Origin: Candidatus Acidianus copahuensis | GTDB lineage: Archaea; Thermoproteota; Thermoprotei_A; Sulfolobales; Sulfolobaceae | DNA: 64,000 nt | Reading direction: 5' to 3' | Assembly: GCF_000632495.1 (NCBI RefSeq) | Contig: NZ_JFZT01000039.1 | Span: 300,501 to 364,500, forward strand | In this document: positions 16,418 to 24,961 of the stretch, one piece after another | Position numbering within the stretch: position 1 is the first letter of the stretch | Layout of the letters: every line of letters begins with the position of its first letter | Made by a program: the position numbers and the translations under genes | The notes under the pieces: generated by a model | Seen by the model: only the letters and a program-made list of their open reading frames with translations | Database searches by the model: none | What the model was told of the DNA's origin: nothing

Positions 16418-17333
16418 AAGTGATAAATATCATGGCAAAGTATGATAAGACTAAGATTATTGACTCTAATTTTCCAAGTTTTCCATCATAGAGTATAGAA
16501 AACCCAATAAAGTTCGCTATGATAGCAGCTAGCAATTCAGGTAAACTTGATAACATGCTGAGACTTGTAAAACCGCCAATAATTGCGAGAAGAAGAGTAG
16601 AGTTCTCTATTTTACTTCCCATAAAGCTTACTAGGGCAATGGAGCTTCCTTGCTTCCTTCTCATTGTTAATCTTATAGCTGATATCTTTTCTTCTAGTTC
16701 TGCTGCTATAGGGGTAATGACTAGCGATAACCAAATTGCTGGAACTCTTAATGAATTAGATAGACAAGAAATAGAGGTAACAAAGTAATTTGAGGCGATT
16801 ACTATTATTATTCCTCCAACCCCTATTTCGAAGCTGGAAATAAGTAATCCTTTACTATTTTTTATGCTATCTTTGTAACCCTGTTTTAATCTGTATATAA
16901 AGTAAGCTATATAAGTCCCACCGGTTATGATTGAAGTTATAAAATTCAATTTCTCAAAAATTACTATTATGATCATTATAACCGTACTTAAGAGTAGAAA
17001 TTTATTTTCTACTTGGTAATCGCCTGTCATTTTTATGTTTTCTTTCCATCTTGACCAGTGAGTTAAACCTACAAGGCCTATTCCTAAAGTAAAAAGAATG
17101 ACATTTCCTCCTAATGCTGATCCAAGGGCAACCTGATACTCACCTTTAACTGACGCTTCAATTACTATTAATGTCTCTGGTAATGCCGTCATTAGACCTA
17201 GGACTATTCCTCCTGCAATGCCTTGACCTAATTTATCCTCCAATTTTTCTGCTCCCATAGCTAAGAGTTCGGAAGCAAATGCTAATGAAGCAAAGGATAC
17301 TAAGAGAGTAAAAATGCCATTTAATTCAACCAT
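16407..17333 (-). CDS. Ca2+/cation antiporter (CaCA family)
   Basis: 308-residue integral membrane protein with about ten helices and two related halves. The alpha-1 repeat reads GLMTALPETLIV...GSALGGNVILF and the alpha-2 repeat TPIAAELEEKISA...GSKIENSTLLL, the acidic-residue pattern of Na+/Ca2+ and H+/Ca2+ exchangers. The substrate cannot be read from sequence. The start at 17333 is the first ATG; the next gene on the same strand ends 61 bp further on. Confidence 0.8.
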   Translation of the reverse strand: MVELNGIFTLLVSFASLAFASELLAMGAEKLEDKLGQGIAGGIVLGLMTALPETLIVIEASVKGEYQVALGSALGGNVILFTLGIGLVGLTHWSRWKENIKMTGDYQVENKFLLLSTVIMIIIVIFEKLNFITSIITGGTYIAYFIYRLKQGYKDSIKNSKGLLISSFEIGVGGIIIVIASNYFVTSISCLSNSLRVPAIWLSLVITPIAAELEEKISAIRLTMRRKQGSSIALVSFMGSKIENSTLLLAIIGGFTSLSMLSSLPELLAAIIANFIGFSILYDGKLGKLESIILVLSYFAMIFITFIV

Positions 17334-17394
17334 TTAGTCTTCACTAAAATATAATAAGAATTAAATAGTTAAGCGGTTTAAACGAAGATGTGAT

Positions 17395-18024
17395 CTATAG
17401 CTTTACTATAGCATAATTTAGTCCGAGAAATCCTAAAAAGAATCCGACTAAATAAATTTCGTCTATCCCTATAAGAGCCTCACCTAAGAAAGTGGAAGCA
17501 AGCGCAAATAATAAGGCAGAGAGAACGAACTTCAATTGAGGAACTCTGATTCTCATAATTCTTGATTTTAGCGCAGCAGTAAGACCAATTACTGCAACAG
17601 CACCTGTTATTGTTCCTAATAAAGCTGAGCTAAAGCTTTGGGGAATTAGTGCAATAATTACTAGTCCAGCCTCAAACGCTTCTGTTGCTCCAACAACGAA
17701 TACAGTAATTATTCCCTCTTCTTTTTCGTCTTTTCTTTTCCACTTCAGTTTCTTAAAAGATCTCCTGGCGCTTCTTATCATCCTATAACCGAAATATGCT
17801 AAAATAAAAGAAGCGGCTATAAGAACGTAGTTAATTGGTAAAAGTGTAATTAATCTTCCAAATATGAATACTGGCATCAGTACTAATAGTATGCCGGCTA
17901 TAGCATATAGGTAGGGTTTTAGGTTTTTAGTTATCCCTGTAAATATTACAGCCACAGCGCTTGCTTCTGACAACTCAAGAAGGCTAATTGCTAATGCTGC
18001 TAGAAATACGGCAATGTCTAGCAT
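17395..18024 (-). CDS. Multi-pass membrane protein with ExxxE motifs (FTR1/COG4280-like?)
   Basis: 209 residues and about six hydrophobic helices, with a basic loop (RSARRSFKKLKWKRK) in the middle. Two acidic motifs, LLELSEASA in helix 1 and GATEAFEAG in helix 4, resemble the paired Glu motifs of FTR1-type iron permeases and related predicted metal transporters. The assignment is tentative. Same strand as the exchanger gene downstream. Confidence 0.5.
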   Translation of the reverse strand: MLDIAVFLAALAISLLELSEASAVAVIFTGITKNLKPYLYAIAGILLVLMPVFIFGRLITLLPINYVLIAASFILAYFGYRMIRSARRSFKKLKWKRKDEKEEGIITVFVVGATEAFEAGLVIIALIPQSFSSALLGTITGAVAVIGLTAALKSRIMRIRVPQLKFVLSALLFALASTFLGEALIGIDEIYLVGFFLGFLGLNYAIVKL

Positions 18025-18188
18025 GAAATAGAGTCTTGATAGTTGAGGATAAAAAGTTTTAGGGGTTTTAGTATTTTCTTATGATTTAAATCAAAATTAT
18101 TATATATAATTGAAGAGCTAACATCTAATGATGAGGCATTTTTATTTCACTTTAATATTAAGGTTTATTTCCTATTCTAATATTTATC

Positions 18189-18215
18189 TATCTTATACCA
18201 AAAAAGTATAAGATA
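18189..18215. repeat. 10-bp perfect inverted repeat (hairpin)
   Basis: TATCTTATAC at 18189-18198 is the exact reverse complement of GTATAAGATA at 18206-18215, with a 7-base CAAAAAA spacer. It lies 50 bp past the stop of the small - strand gene at 18265-18333, so it could be a 3' hairpin with a U-rich loop, or an operator. The rest of 18025-18264 is AT-rich with no gene seen. Confidence 0.6.
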
Positions 18216-18264
18216 ATATAAAAAATATTATAACTTTCAATCGGTAATTAGATTTCATTATTGT

Positions 18265-18333
18265 TTATTTGTTTTGTGCTGGTTGACCGGATTGGCTTCC
18301 TTGCTTAGCGCCTTTCTTCTCTTTCTTTGCCAT
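18265..18333 (-). CDS. Basic 22-residue microprotein candidate
   Basis: An ATG at 18333 opens 22 codons to TAA at 18265. The product starts MAKKEKKGAKQGS and is rich in Lys, Gly, Gln and Ser. Local codon composition is clearly less AT-rich than the surrounding non-coding DNA. A TTTTAAGG/TATA-like element lies at about 18360-18375. The composition recalls basic tails of ribosomal proteins, but I do not recognise a family. It could be a genuine small RNA- or DNA-binding peptide or a remnant. Confidence 0.4.
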   Translation of the reverse strand: MAKKEKKGAKQGSQSGQPAQNK

Positions 18334-18835
18334 ATAGGTCTAAGAGATGAGAATGACATATACCTTAAAAGAATTATGAACATCAGAAATGTTTAACAGT
18401 AACATTAAAACAGATGGAAGATATGATATAATTTTAAATTATAGACCAAATTCTTGTTTAATCTTTTTCATTATCGTGATATTAATCTATACTATTTTTA
18501 AGATTCTTTATATATATAATGGAGCCAAATAAGGTAACATGAAGGTTCTTAATGTTAATCTTTATATATAGAAGAGAAAAATCTTGCTTAGCTATATCTA
18601 TTTTGTTATGCTATGTTTAATTCTTGTATGCTTAAAGTTAAAAGAGTTTAGTTTTAAAACTCTAATCTAGTAAACTGTACTAGATAATACCGTATTATTT
18701 AGATATTTTTAAGTGAAGTTTAGAGAGAAAGCTAAGAAAGAGAGGAGTAAAGAGAATCAAAGGTTCTTGCTACGGGTGAAAATACAAAGGAGTTTTCTTA
18801 TCTCTATCCAGGTGAAGATGTAATGTTTTACGAGA
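18334..18835. other. Gene-free AT-rich stretch
   Basis: No credible gene. Several TATA-like runs (for example TTTATATATATAA near 18510) are present. From about 18720 the composition shifts to less AT-rich DNA leading into the IS-like remnant. Confidence 0.4.
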
Positions 18836-18995
18836 AAGATGATCTTTGTTCAGAATATGGTGAAATTCAAGGGTTTCAATGACATCACAATAAATGTCCG
18901 TAAAACTCAAACTCCATGGCCGCCTGTTATGTCTATCGTGAACTTGGCGAGATTGGGTTAACCACCCCATAGGAGGTGTGCCATACTTCAGTGGG
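18836..18995 (+). mobile_element. IS200/IS605-like terminal remnant, copy A
   Basis: Positions 18836-18915 share GATGATCTTTGTTCAG, then CAAGGGTTT and AAATGTCCGTAAAACTCAAA, with the sequence at 30963 (inverted) and 34915. The similarity ends at CAAACTCC (18915). From 18930 to 18995 follow GGGTTAACCACCCC and a TACTTCAGTGGGTA hairpin motif, also found in the other copies but in a different order. No transposase gene remains; reading frames here are spurious. Identity as an IS200/IS605 or omegaRNA-type end is inferred from the hairpins. Confidence 0.45.
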
Positions 18996-19018
18996 TAAGG
19001 ACGTAACTGCGTAATAAA

Positions 19019-19028
19019 AGTTTTATAT
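19019..19028 (+). promoter_or_regulatory. TATA box of the PadR regulator gene
   Basis: GTTTTATATC is centred about 26 bp before the GTG at 19050, fitting a leaderless transcript and supporting the GTG start. Confidence 0.5.
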
Positions 19029-19049
19029 CTCAAAGATTATGGCTATCAT

Positions 19050-19445
19050 GTGAATTACGGTAGGGGTCTTAGGTACATCATACTACACCTACTTCTCGTG
19101 AAAGGTCCTATGACAGGTGCCGAGATAATGGATGAAGTTGAAAGGAACAGCTTAGGAGTATGGAGGCCCTCACCCGGATCTGTGTATCCTATGATTAGAA
19201 ACTTAGAGTCGGAGGGCTTAATCAAGGTTGTGAGAAGTGAGGGGACAAAAAAGTATTATGGAATTACAGATAAAGGAAGGGAGGCCACTCAATTTGTATC
19301 TAAGCAAAAGAGGATTGAAGACGTTATAACAGAGCTTGAGTCACTAGTTGACTATATATTAGATAACTGGGATAACGTTTTACCAGAAGGTAAAGATAGG
19401 CTCAAGAAGATAGAAGAGAAATTATCTATAGTTCTTAGGACTTAA
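19050..19445 (+). CDS. PadR-family transcriptional regulator
   Basis: 131 residues. The winged helix spans about 5-85 and has the PadR signature LRYIILHLL...MTGAEIMDEVE...SPGSVYPMIRNLESEGLI, followed by a helical dimerisation tail. Start is GTG at 19050: the ATGs at 19039 and 19048 are out of frame or run into a stop. Its end overlaps the convergent lactonase gene by 4 bp. Target genes unknown; the neighbouring gluconolactonase is a possible one. Confidence 0.85.
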   Translation: MNYGRGLRYIILHLLLVKGPMTGAEIMDEVERNSLGVWRPSPGSVYPMIRNLESEGLIKVVRSEGTKKYYGITDKGREATQFVSKQKRIEDVITELESLVDYILDNWDNVLPEGKDRLKKIEEKLSIVLRT

Positions 19446-20293
19446 AAACCGCATATGTTTACCTTTGTTCCGGTAACATTTACTTTTTCAGAATAAACAT
19501 ATCCAGCGTTTTTATCTGGATTAGTTAAATGAATTTTTGCAGTAGTTATAAATAACCTGGACAAATTTTGACCTCCAAAAGTTACTGATGTAACGTTTGG
19601 TGTAGGTACTGGAACCTCGTCTATAATATCCCCGTTTTTAGGATCTATAACCACTACTTTACCCCCTCCAAATAGGGCGACCCATAACATACCTCTTGAA
19701 TCGATTGTCATGCCATCTGGTACGCCAGGTTCTGATGCCAAGTCTGATATAGTCTTTCTATCGCTAATCTTGCCTGTTTTAATGTCGAAATCAAATGAAA
19801 ACACTTTCTTTGTAGGAGAGTCTATATAATATAGAACCGAGTTATCCGAATTCCAAGCTAACCCGTTGGATATAGTTACATTATCTAAGATTTGTCTAAA
19901 CTTCATATCTGTATCCAAAACGTAAAGCCCAGCTGTTGGTTCTTTTTCCTCCAAATTCATTGTCCCTATCCAATATCTTCCCATTGCATCACATTTTCCG
20001 TCATTGAATCTATTTCTCTGATCCCATTCCTGGACTTTATATATCTCTTTAACGCTTCCGTCATTAAAGGAAACAATGAAAAAACTCCTTCCACTAGTTG
20101 CTATTATACCTCCAGAGATTGTAGGAGAAATAGAACTTACGTAATCTTGAAGTCTAATTTCTGAGTAGAATCCTTTTAAATCGTACCTATGTATTGTTCC
20201 TCTTAATATATCTACCCAAAAAAGTGCCTTTTCATCATGATGCCAAATAGGTCCTTCATACAGATCCCCGTTATATGGAGATATAATTTCCAT
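19442..20293 (-). CDS. SMP-30/gluconolactonase-family sugar lactonase
   Basis: 283-residue six-bladed beta-propeller. Metal-binding landmarks are YEGPIWH with Glu13, FNDGKCDAMGRYWIGTMN near 95-112, SNGLAWN and the GVPDGMTIDSRGMLWVALF stretch near 190-208. Predicted to hydrolyse gluconolactone or another aldonolactone in the branched Entner-Doudoroff pathway, whose dehydratase and aldolase are at 54-56 kb. Confidence 0.83.
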   Translation of the reverse strand: MEIISPYNGDLYEGPIWHHDEKALFWVDILRGTIHRYDLKGFYSEIRLQDYVSSISPTISGGIIATSGRSFFIVSFNDGSVKEIYKVQEWDQRNRFNDGKCDAMGRYWIGTMNLEEKEPTAGLYVLDTDMKFRQILDNVTISNGLAWNSDNSVLYYIDSPTKKVFSFDFDIKTGKISDRKTISDLASEPGVPDGMTIDSRGMLWVALFGGGKVVVIDPKNGDIIDEVPVPTPNVTSVTFGGQNLSRLFITTAKIHLTNPDKNAGYVYSEKVNVTGTKVNICGF

Positions 20294-20786
20294 ATAGCAT
20301 TATAGCTTTGAAATGTTAAAAAGTATAGTCTTGTAGTGAAAATATGGAGATTATGTAATATATTGAGTAAATCTGTTCTCTCAAATTAATACTAAAAATA
20401 GATAATTTTTACCTTTTAAATAGAAATTATAAAATAAAATTAACATTGTTTGATATTAGAGGAGCATAAAACTCGTATAGCATAGGTTAATAATCTATCT
20501 AAAAAGCAAAATTGAAATCTCCTAATAACACTTAACATCTAAAGGGAGTAATACATTGTTAACGTCTAAGAGGTAATATGTTTATTAACGGAATAGAAAG
20601 AGCACAACTTATGCCGTTATCCGAGACTAGGGAATTCCACGCTACAAGGGTTTACATTATGTTCTCAGAGAGATCTCTGCGCAATGATAAGAAGATTAAG
20701 TCTCAAGTAGAAGATTAGCAGAGATAGTGCGATATTCGATTTTTATAATATTCTAAATTCGAAGGAAGACTTATACTTTTAGAGAT
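20294..20786. other. Gene-poor stretch with a possible broken fragment
   Basis: Mostly AT-rich. From 20578 (ATG) to 20718 a 46-codon frame is open, reading MFINGIERAQLMPL then FSERSLRNDKK; translation past its stop continues to look protein-like but with further stops. It may be the relic of a longer gene. TTTTATAATATTC at 20738 and CTTATACTTTTAG at 20769 are TATA candidates for the next gene. Confidence 0.3.
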
Positions 20787-21626
20787 GTGAAATTTAATAG
20801 CCTAAAAGAACAGTATACATGGATGGATGAAGTAGATAGGAAGATGCTTTTTTACTTGTTCAGAGACGGAAGAATGTCTCAGAGAAGGATAGCGTCTCTC
20901 TTAGGCCTAACTCCACCTACGGTTTTGTATAGATTAAAGAAAATAATGGATGAAGACATTCTCCAAGGATTTACCCTATTTATTAATCCTAATTTTTATA
21001 ATAATTATTTCTCTTTTGTTGCGTTTAAAAATTATTATGATATGAGCAAGGACTGGATATTTTTAAAATTCAAATGCATTGAATGGCTAAACGTATATGG
21101 AATTAGAGGAAGAACGGTGAATGAAATAGAGGATAGAATATCTTTAATGACTAAGACTTTGGGAGAACCAGCGATGGTTTATAAACCAAACCAGCAACCA
21201 ATAGTCCCTAAACTTATTGATATAAAAATCATTAACCAACTGATTAAGGATCCTAGAAAGAATTCAGGAGATGTTGCTAGAGATACTGGCATTAATAGTA
21301 AAGTAGTTATAAAAAGATTAAGGTTATTGAAGAAAAGAGGTTACTTTGTCACCTTTCCTAGAGTTAACATCCCAAAAAGCGGTATCGTGATGTTTTCTAT
21401 ATTTTCTAAGAAAGTTAAGGAAGTTGGAAAGATCTTAGAAAATTGTAAAGTCATAGAAATTTCTGACAATGAGGCAGGGATTAATATATGTCTTGTGGGA
21501 AGCATGGATGAGGCAAAGGATTATGTTAAAATTTCTAGAAATATTGATAAAGATGCAGACGTTATGATAATCTATGACTACGAAATTAACACACCATATA
21601 TTGATTTAGAGAAAGAGTCGTTTTAA
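20787..21626 (+). CDS. Lrp/AsnC-like regulator with two helix-turn-helix domains
   Basis: 279 residues. An AsnC-type HTH at about 14-60 (DRKMLFYLFRDGRMSQRRIASLLG) is followed by a diverged domain, then a second winged helix at about 145-195 (IKIINQLIKDPRKNSGDVAR) and a C-terminal alpha/beta domain. This double HTH layout differs from single-HTH Lrp proteins. Start is GTG at 20787; the ATG at 20785 runs straight into TGA. Target unknown. Confidence 0.75.
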   Translation: MKFNSLKEQYTWMDEVDRKMLFYLFRDGRMSQRRIASLLGLTPPTVLYRLKKIMDEDILQGFTLFINPNFYNNYFSFVAFKNYYDMSKDWIFLKFKCIEWLNVYGIRGRTVNEIEDRISLMTKTLGEPAMVYKPNQQPIVPKLIDIKIINQLIKDPRKNSGDVARDTGINSKVVIKRLRLLKKRGYFVTFPRVNIPKSGIVMFSIFSKKVKEVGKILENCKVIEISDNEAGINICLVGSMDEAKDYVKISRNIDKDADVMIIYDYEINTPYIDLEKESF

Positions 21627-21779
21627 ATGTCGTTTCAAAACTCTTTAAGATAAGTTATTCTTGATTTTAATATGATCTAGATTTAAAAATTCTCTTTAAT
21701 ATAAGTATTATTCATAATTCAAGGTTAATTGGTTATCCATGACATATATTGAGATTATATCTGAACGTGAATAACTCTC

Positions 21780-23135
21780 TTACCTATTCTTACATATAAC
21801 GAAACCGTTATAGAATTCTCTATTTTTTCCTAGGAATTCAATAACCTTAGTTCTCTTTGCTTGATTTATGTATGGAAATCTCGAGCAGAGAATTCTTCCT
21901 AATTCGTATGCTACATTTCCTTCTGCTAAGGATAAAAGAGAGTCTATATTGAACTCATCTATTCTCCTTTCTATGAGTTCAATAAATTTCGGAGAGTAAT
22001 CTCTATATCTCTTTACTAGTTCGAGTACTTTCTCTTTGTTCTTAGCAAAAATTAGAGATTCCAAGTTATCTAACATTCCCTTTGCTATATGACAATTTTT
22101 CCCTGCTAATTCAAAAAGTAATTCTTCATCTTCTTCTGATAAAATCTTATCTTCCTTTATAAAACCAAAAGCGTTACCCATACTATTTGCTGAACCAAAT
22201 CCTAGGCCTTCACCGAATTTTGGAAGTTTCATTGAGAGATCTATTGCGCTACTTTTTAAACGGAATGAAATATTAGAGAAGTTCTCTCCAAAATTCCTTC
22301 CTAAAACAAAGGATAATTGCTCATCTCTGCTTACGATCTCTATTATTATCTGGAAAAAGTCCTCTAATGAGTTTGGATCAACTTTTTCGAGAAAGCCCAT
22401 TGCCATCTCCTTATTATTTTTGATTGTTTGTAAAATCTCTTTTTTCCATTTAAATTCTAATTGATCAAATGAAATTCCAATACCTCTCCCTAACCCAAGA
22501 GTAGGATGTAAAAAGACCTTCCTTTTCTGAAAGTCATTGAGCTCATTAAACTTTTCTCCTATTAGCTCTGAGATTTCTTGGCTACTAAGAAAAACCTCGA
22601 ACTCACTAAAGTCCTTTAATTTTATTTCTTTAAGAAATTCATAAGCAAATGAAGGAACTTTTAGGAGATCCATCATTCTTTCCCTAATTTCCTGAGGTAT
22701 TCCTTTATAGTGTAATCCGAAATTTCTTCCAACTTCTCCTAAGTTCTTTTCTCCTTTAATTTTTTGTATAGCAAATAGTACTGCATCTTTAATTACCTTG
22801 TTAGATAAATCCGCAGATGAAAGATAGAAAATTGATGCACTAACCTCAGAGTCTAAGAACGCTATAAGTTTTCTTTTGTCTTCAAACTTAGAGTCCGCTA
22901 CACCTCTTGCCAAGCCTTCACAAAAATTTGGAGATGCTTTACACTCTTTAGTAATTTTTCTAATCCAATCGTCATTCATTTTAAGTATAGATTTTCCAAT
23001 TCCATAACCTAAGTCAAAGATGTTAAACGGTATGTCAGGTCTTGTAAATATTATTCCCCTAATGTAGGTTAGCAGTACTTCCTTAATGTCATCTGGAAGA
23101 GCGTAGAACTTCTCGCCTATATCCTCCAAACTCAT
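21780..23135 (-). CDS. Unknown helical repeat protein with Gly-rich turns
   Basis: 451 residues, no family recognised. A pattern of helices ending in small Gly motifs recurs: GYGIGKS, GLARGVADS, GRNFGLHY, GLGRGIGISF, GRNFGENF, GEGLGFGSANSMGNAFG, YELGRIL. The spacing is roughly 40-70 residues, so it looks like a helical solenoid. No signal peptide or membrane segment. It is divergent from the peptide/radical SAM pair at 23297, with the two starts 161 bp apart, so shared regulation is possible. Confidence 0.6.
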   Translation of the reverse strand: MSLEDIGEKFYALPDDIKEVLLTYIRGIIFTRPDIPFNIFDLGYGIGKSILKMNDDWIRKITKECKASPNFCEGLARGVADSKFEDKRKLIAFLDSEVSASIFYLSSADLSNKVIKDAVLFAIQKIKGEKNLGEVGRNFGLHYKGIPQEIRERMMDLLKVPSFAYEFLKEIKLKDFSEFEVFLSSQEISELIGEKFNELNDFQKRKVFLHPTLGLGRGIGISFDQLEFKWKKEILQTIKNNKEMAMGFLEKVDPNSLEDFFQIIIEIVSRDEQLSFVLGRNFGENFSNISFRLKSSAIDLSMKLPKFGEGLGFGSANSMGNAFGFIKEDKILSEEDEELLFELAGKNCHIAKGMLDNLESLIFAKNKEKVLELVKRYRDYSPKFIELIERRIDEFNIDSLLSLAEGNVAYELGRILCSRFPYINQAKRTKVIEFLGKNREFYNGFVICKNR

Positions 23136-23251
23136 AGGCTCATATATGAGCTAATACTAAAATTGCTTTTTCATTGTTTTAGCGTATTTTGATAGGTCTA
23201 GCCTTAGGTGATTTCAGAATGGTAAAACGTCGTTTAAGAAAAGATAGGTTT

Positions 23252-23260
23252 CTATATATA
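23252..23260 (+). promoter_or_regulatory. TATA box of the peptide-radical SAM operon
   Basis: CTATATATAAAA around 23251-23262 lies about 40 bp before the peptide ATG at 23297. A second TATATTATT at 23271-23279 is closer. Either could drive the operon, with a leader of 0-15 bases. Confidence 0.45.
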
Positions 23261-23296
23261 AAACCAGGTTATATATTATTTTTTCCCTTATCCTTT

Positions 23297-23368
23297 ATGA
23301 AAGCCAAAGTAGTCAAGATACAAAGGAAAGCAGGAAGATGTAACTACTCTCCCTCGTGGGGGCAGTGA
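23297..23368 (+). CDS. 23-residue peptide, candidate substrate of the radical SAM-SPASM enzyme
   Basis: ATG at 23297 opens 23 codons to TGA at 23366-23368. The N-terminal half is basic (MKAKVVKIQRKAGR) and the end carries one Cys, one Tyr, one Trp and Gly: CNYSPSWGQ. The stop overlaps the GTG start of the radical SAM gene (GTGA), so the two are translationally coupled. A short peptide with a leader-like half and a Cys/Tyr/Trp core directly before a SPASM maturase is the layout of ribosomally made, post-translationally modified peptides. Too short for ordinary gene finders. Not recognised from any described family. Confidence 0.62.
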   Translation: MKAKVVKIQRKAGRCNYSPSWGQ

Positions 23369-24579
23369 GGTGGAAAAATACGAAACTATCTAAATTCAAT
23401 ATTTTTCTTTATAATGAAAATATAATTTTTAATACATTAACGGGTTATGCTATAAAGGTATCAGAAGAACAGATGGAAAAATTAAATCAGGGAGAAGTTC
23501 CAGAAGATATTCGTGACATAATTGAAGAGGGATTTAGCGATCAGGAATTTGATCCAGAAAAGATGGTTCTTAAAAAGAACGTTCTTGAACCAACACTTCT
23601 CCTCACTTATGATTGTAATTTTGATTGCGCTTATTGCTTCCAGAAGAGCTTTAGGCAAAAAGGAGGAGTTAGAGATGAAGTTATCAAGGGATTTGTAAAC
23701 TATATTAGAAAACGAATTAATGGGAGGAAAGTTAGAGTTACATTCTTTGGAGGGGAGCCATTGCTACAAATAAAAAAAATCGAAGAAATTTCTCAGCAGT
23801 TAAAAGACCTTGATTACTCGTTTAGTGTAGTGACAAACGGATCTCTTCTAACACCTAGCGTTTTAGATAGATTAATGTCCATTGGTCTTTCGCATGTTCA
23901 AATAACGTTAGATGGTCCTAAAGAAATTCACGACAAAAGGAGATATTTTGTAGGTGGAAAAGGCTCCTTTGATATAATTCTAGATAACCTTAGATATGCT
24001 CAAGATTACGTTAATGTTGTTTTAAGAATAAACGTTGATTCGAGAAATATCAGTGAAGTTAGAGAACTCTTTAGATACCTGAAGGAAAAGGATATAACTA
24101 AAATAAGAGTAGATCCTCATATAGTCCATGAAAATGTCTTTAGAAACGAATATTGGGAGAACGTACTTCCTAAAGAGAGTGAAGGAGAAGTTTTGACTAA
24201 GGTTTGGGAAATAGCTAGAGACGAGGGATATGAAATACCTCAAGAGGTATTCCGTTTAGGTCTATGTGTAGCTCATGTTGAGGACGATATTGTAGTTGAT
24301 CCGAACGGTCTTATTTATCCCTGTTGGGCTTTTACTGGAAATCCTCTGTACGTAAAAGGTAAGTTAAGGGAAGATGGAGAGGTAGAGTTCAACGGGAGTT
24401 TCTCAAGTAAGAGGGCTAGAGAAGTTTGGAAAGGACAGTGTGAGGATTGTCCATTCTTGCCAATGTGTATGGGAGGTTGTAGATTCTTCTCAGTGTTGGA
24501 AGGGCGTGGATATTACGGAAGAGATTGTAGGAAAAAGAGTTATGAAGAAGTCATAAAATTAATAAAATATTTTGTCTAA
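23365..24579 (+). CDS. Radical SAM-SPASM peptide maturase
   Basis: 404 residues. Residues 1-75 form a small N-terminal domain like those of SPASM peptide maturases (FNIFLYNENIIFNTLTG). The radical SAM core has CNFDCAYC with Cys84, Cys88 and Cys91, then FFGGEPLL and VTNGSLL. The C-terminal SPASM region, from about residue 260, shows LGLCVAHVED, NGLIYPCW, CEDCPFLPMCMGGC and a final Cys in GRDCRKK, enough for two auxiliary [4Fe-4S] clusters. Such enzymes cross-link peptides (thioether, C-C or cyclophane). GTG at 23365 was preferred to GTG 23356 because it forms a GTGA overlap with the peptide gene. Confidence 0.87.
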   Translation: MRWKNTKLSKFNIFLYNENIIFNTLTGYAIKVSEEQMEKLNQGEVPEDIRDIIEEGFSDQEFDPEKMVLKKNVLEPTLLLTYDCNFDCAYCFQKSFRQKGGVRDEVIKGFVNYIRKRINGRKVRVTFFGGEPLLQIKKIEEISQQLKDLDYSFSVVTNGSLLTPSVLDRLMSIGLSHVQITLDGPKEIHDKRRYFVGGKGSFDIILDNLRYAQDYVNVVLRINVDSRNISEVRELFRYLKEKDITKIRVDPHIVHENVFRNEYWENVLPKESEGEVLTKVWEIARDEGYEIPQEVFRLGLCVAHVEDDIVVDPNGLIYPCWAFTGNPLYVKGKLREDGEVEFNGSFSSKRAREVWKGQCEDCPFLPMCMGGCRFFSVLEGRGYYGRDCRKKSYEEVIKLIKYFV

Positions 24580-24961
24580 TTATTTTATGAATAAACCTAA
24601 AATTCTTTAAAACAGTCTACGTTCAGGATTCTTTTCATTCGCGAGTAATTCGCTAACGATAATAAGAAAATGGTTCTAGTATATTATCAACTTGTATAAG
24701 TTGGGGTTACGTAAAATATCACCTCTCACTTTTGCAAAGGACTTTCATTTACGATAATTGCGGTTACACTACTGATCACGAGTTCTAGGTTCGCTCAACA
24801 TCTCATCGTATGTCGTTTTGTAGACGTCTTAGATTCTGTGGAGTTTCTCCTATCTTGCTAAGATTAGTTTGTCTGTGAGGCAGTACCGAAAGGTTAAGTA
24901 GTTCACTTCATGATGCGTGTTTGATTTAACACTTTTTTAACTTGCTAAACAAACCTCTAAT
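24580..24961. other. Gene-free stretch, possibly a decayed insertion
   Basis: No intact gene. The composition between 24690 and 24900 is less AT-rich than normal non-coding DNA here, and the - strand gives broken protein-like pieces such as YKTTYDEMLSEPRTRDQ interrupted by stops. It could be the relic of a transposase, but I cannot name a family. AACACTTTTTTAACTTGC at about 24929-24946 may be the promoter of trpB. Confidence 0.3.

Noticed and set aside
18770..19033. 87-codon open frame on the - strand
   Set aside because: It runs through the IS-like remnant copy A, including its hairpins, and its composition (many His, Pro, Arg) is that of structured non-coding DNA; no family resemblance.
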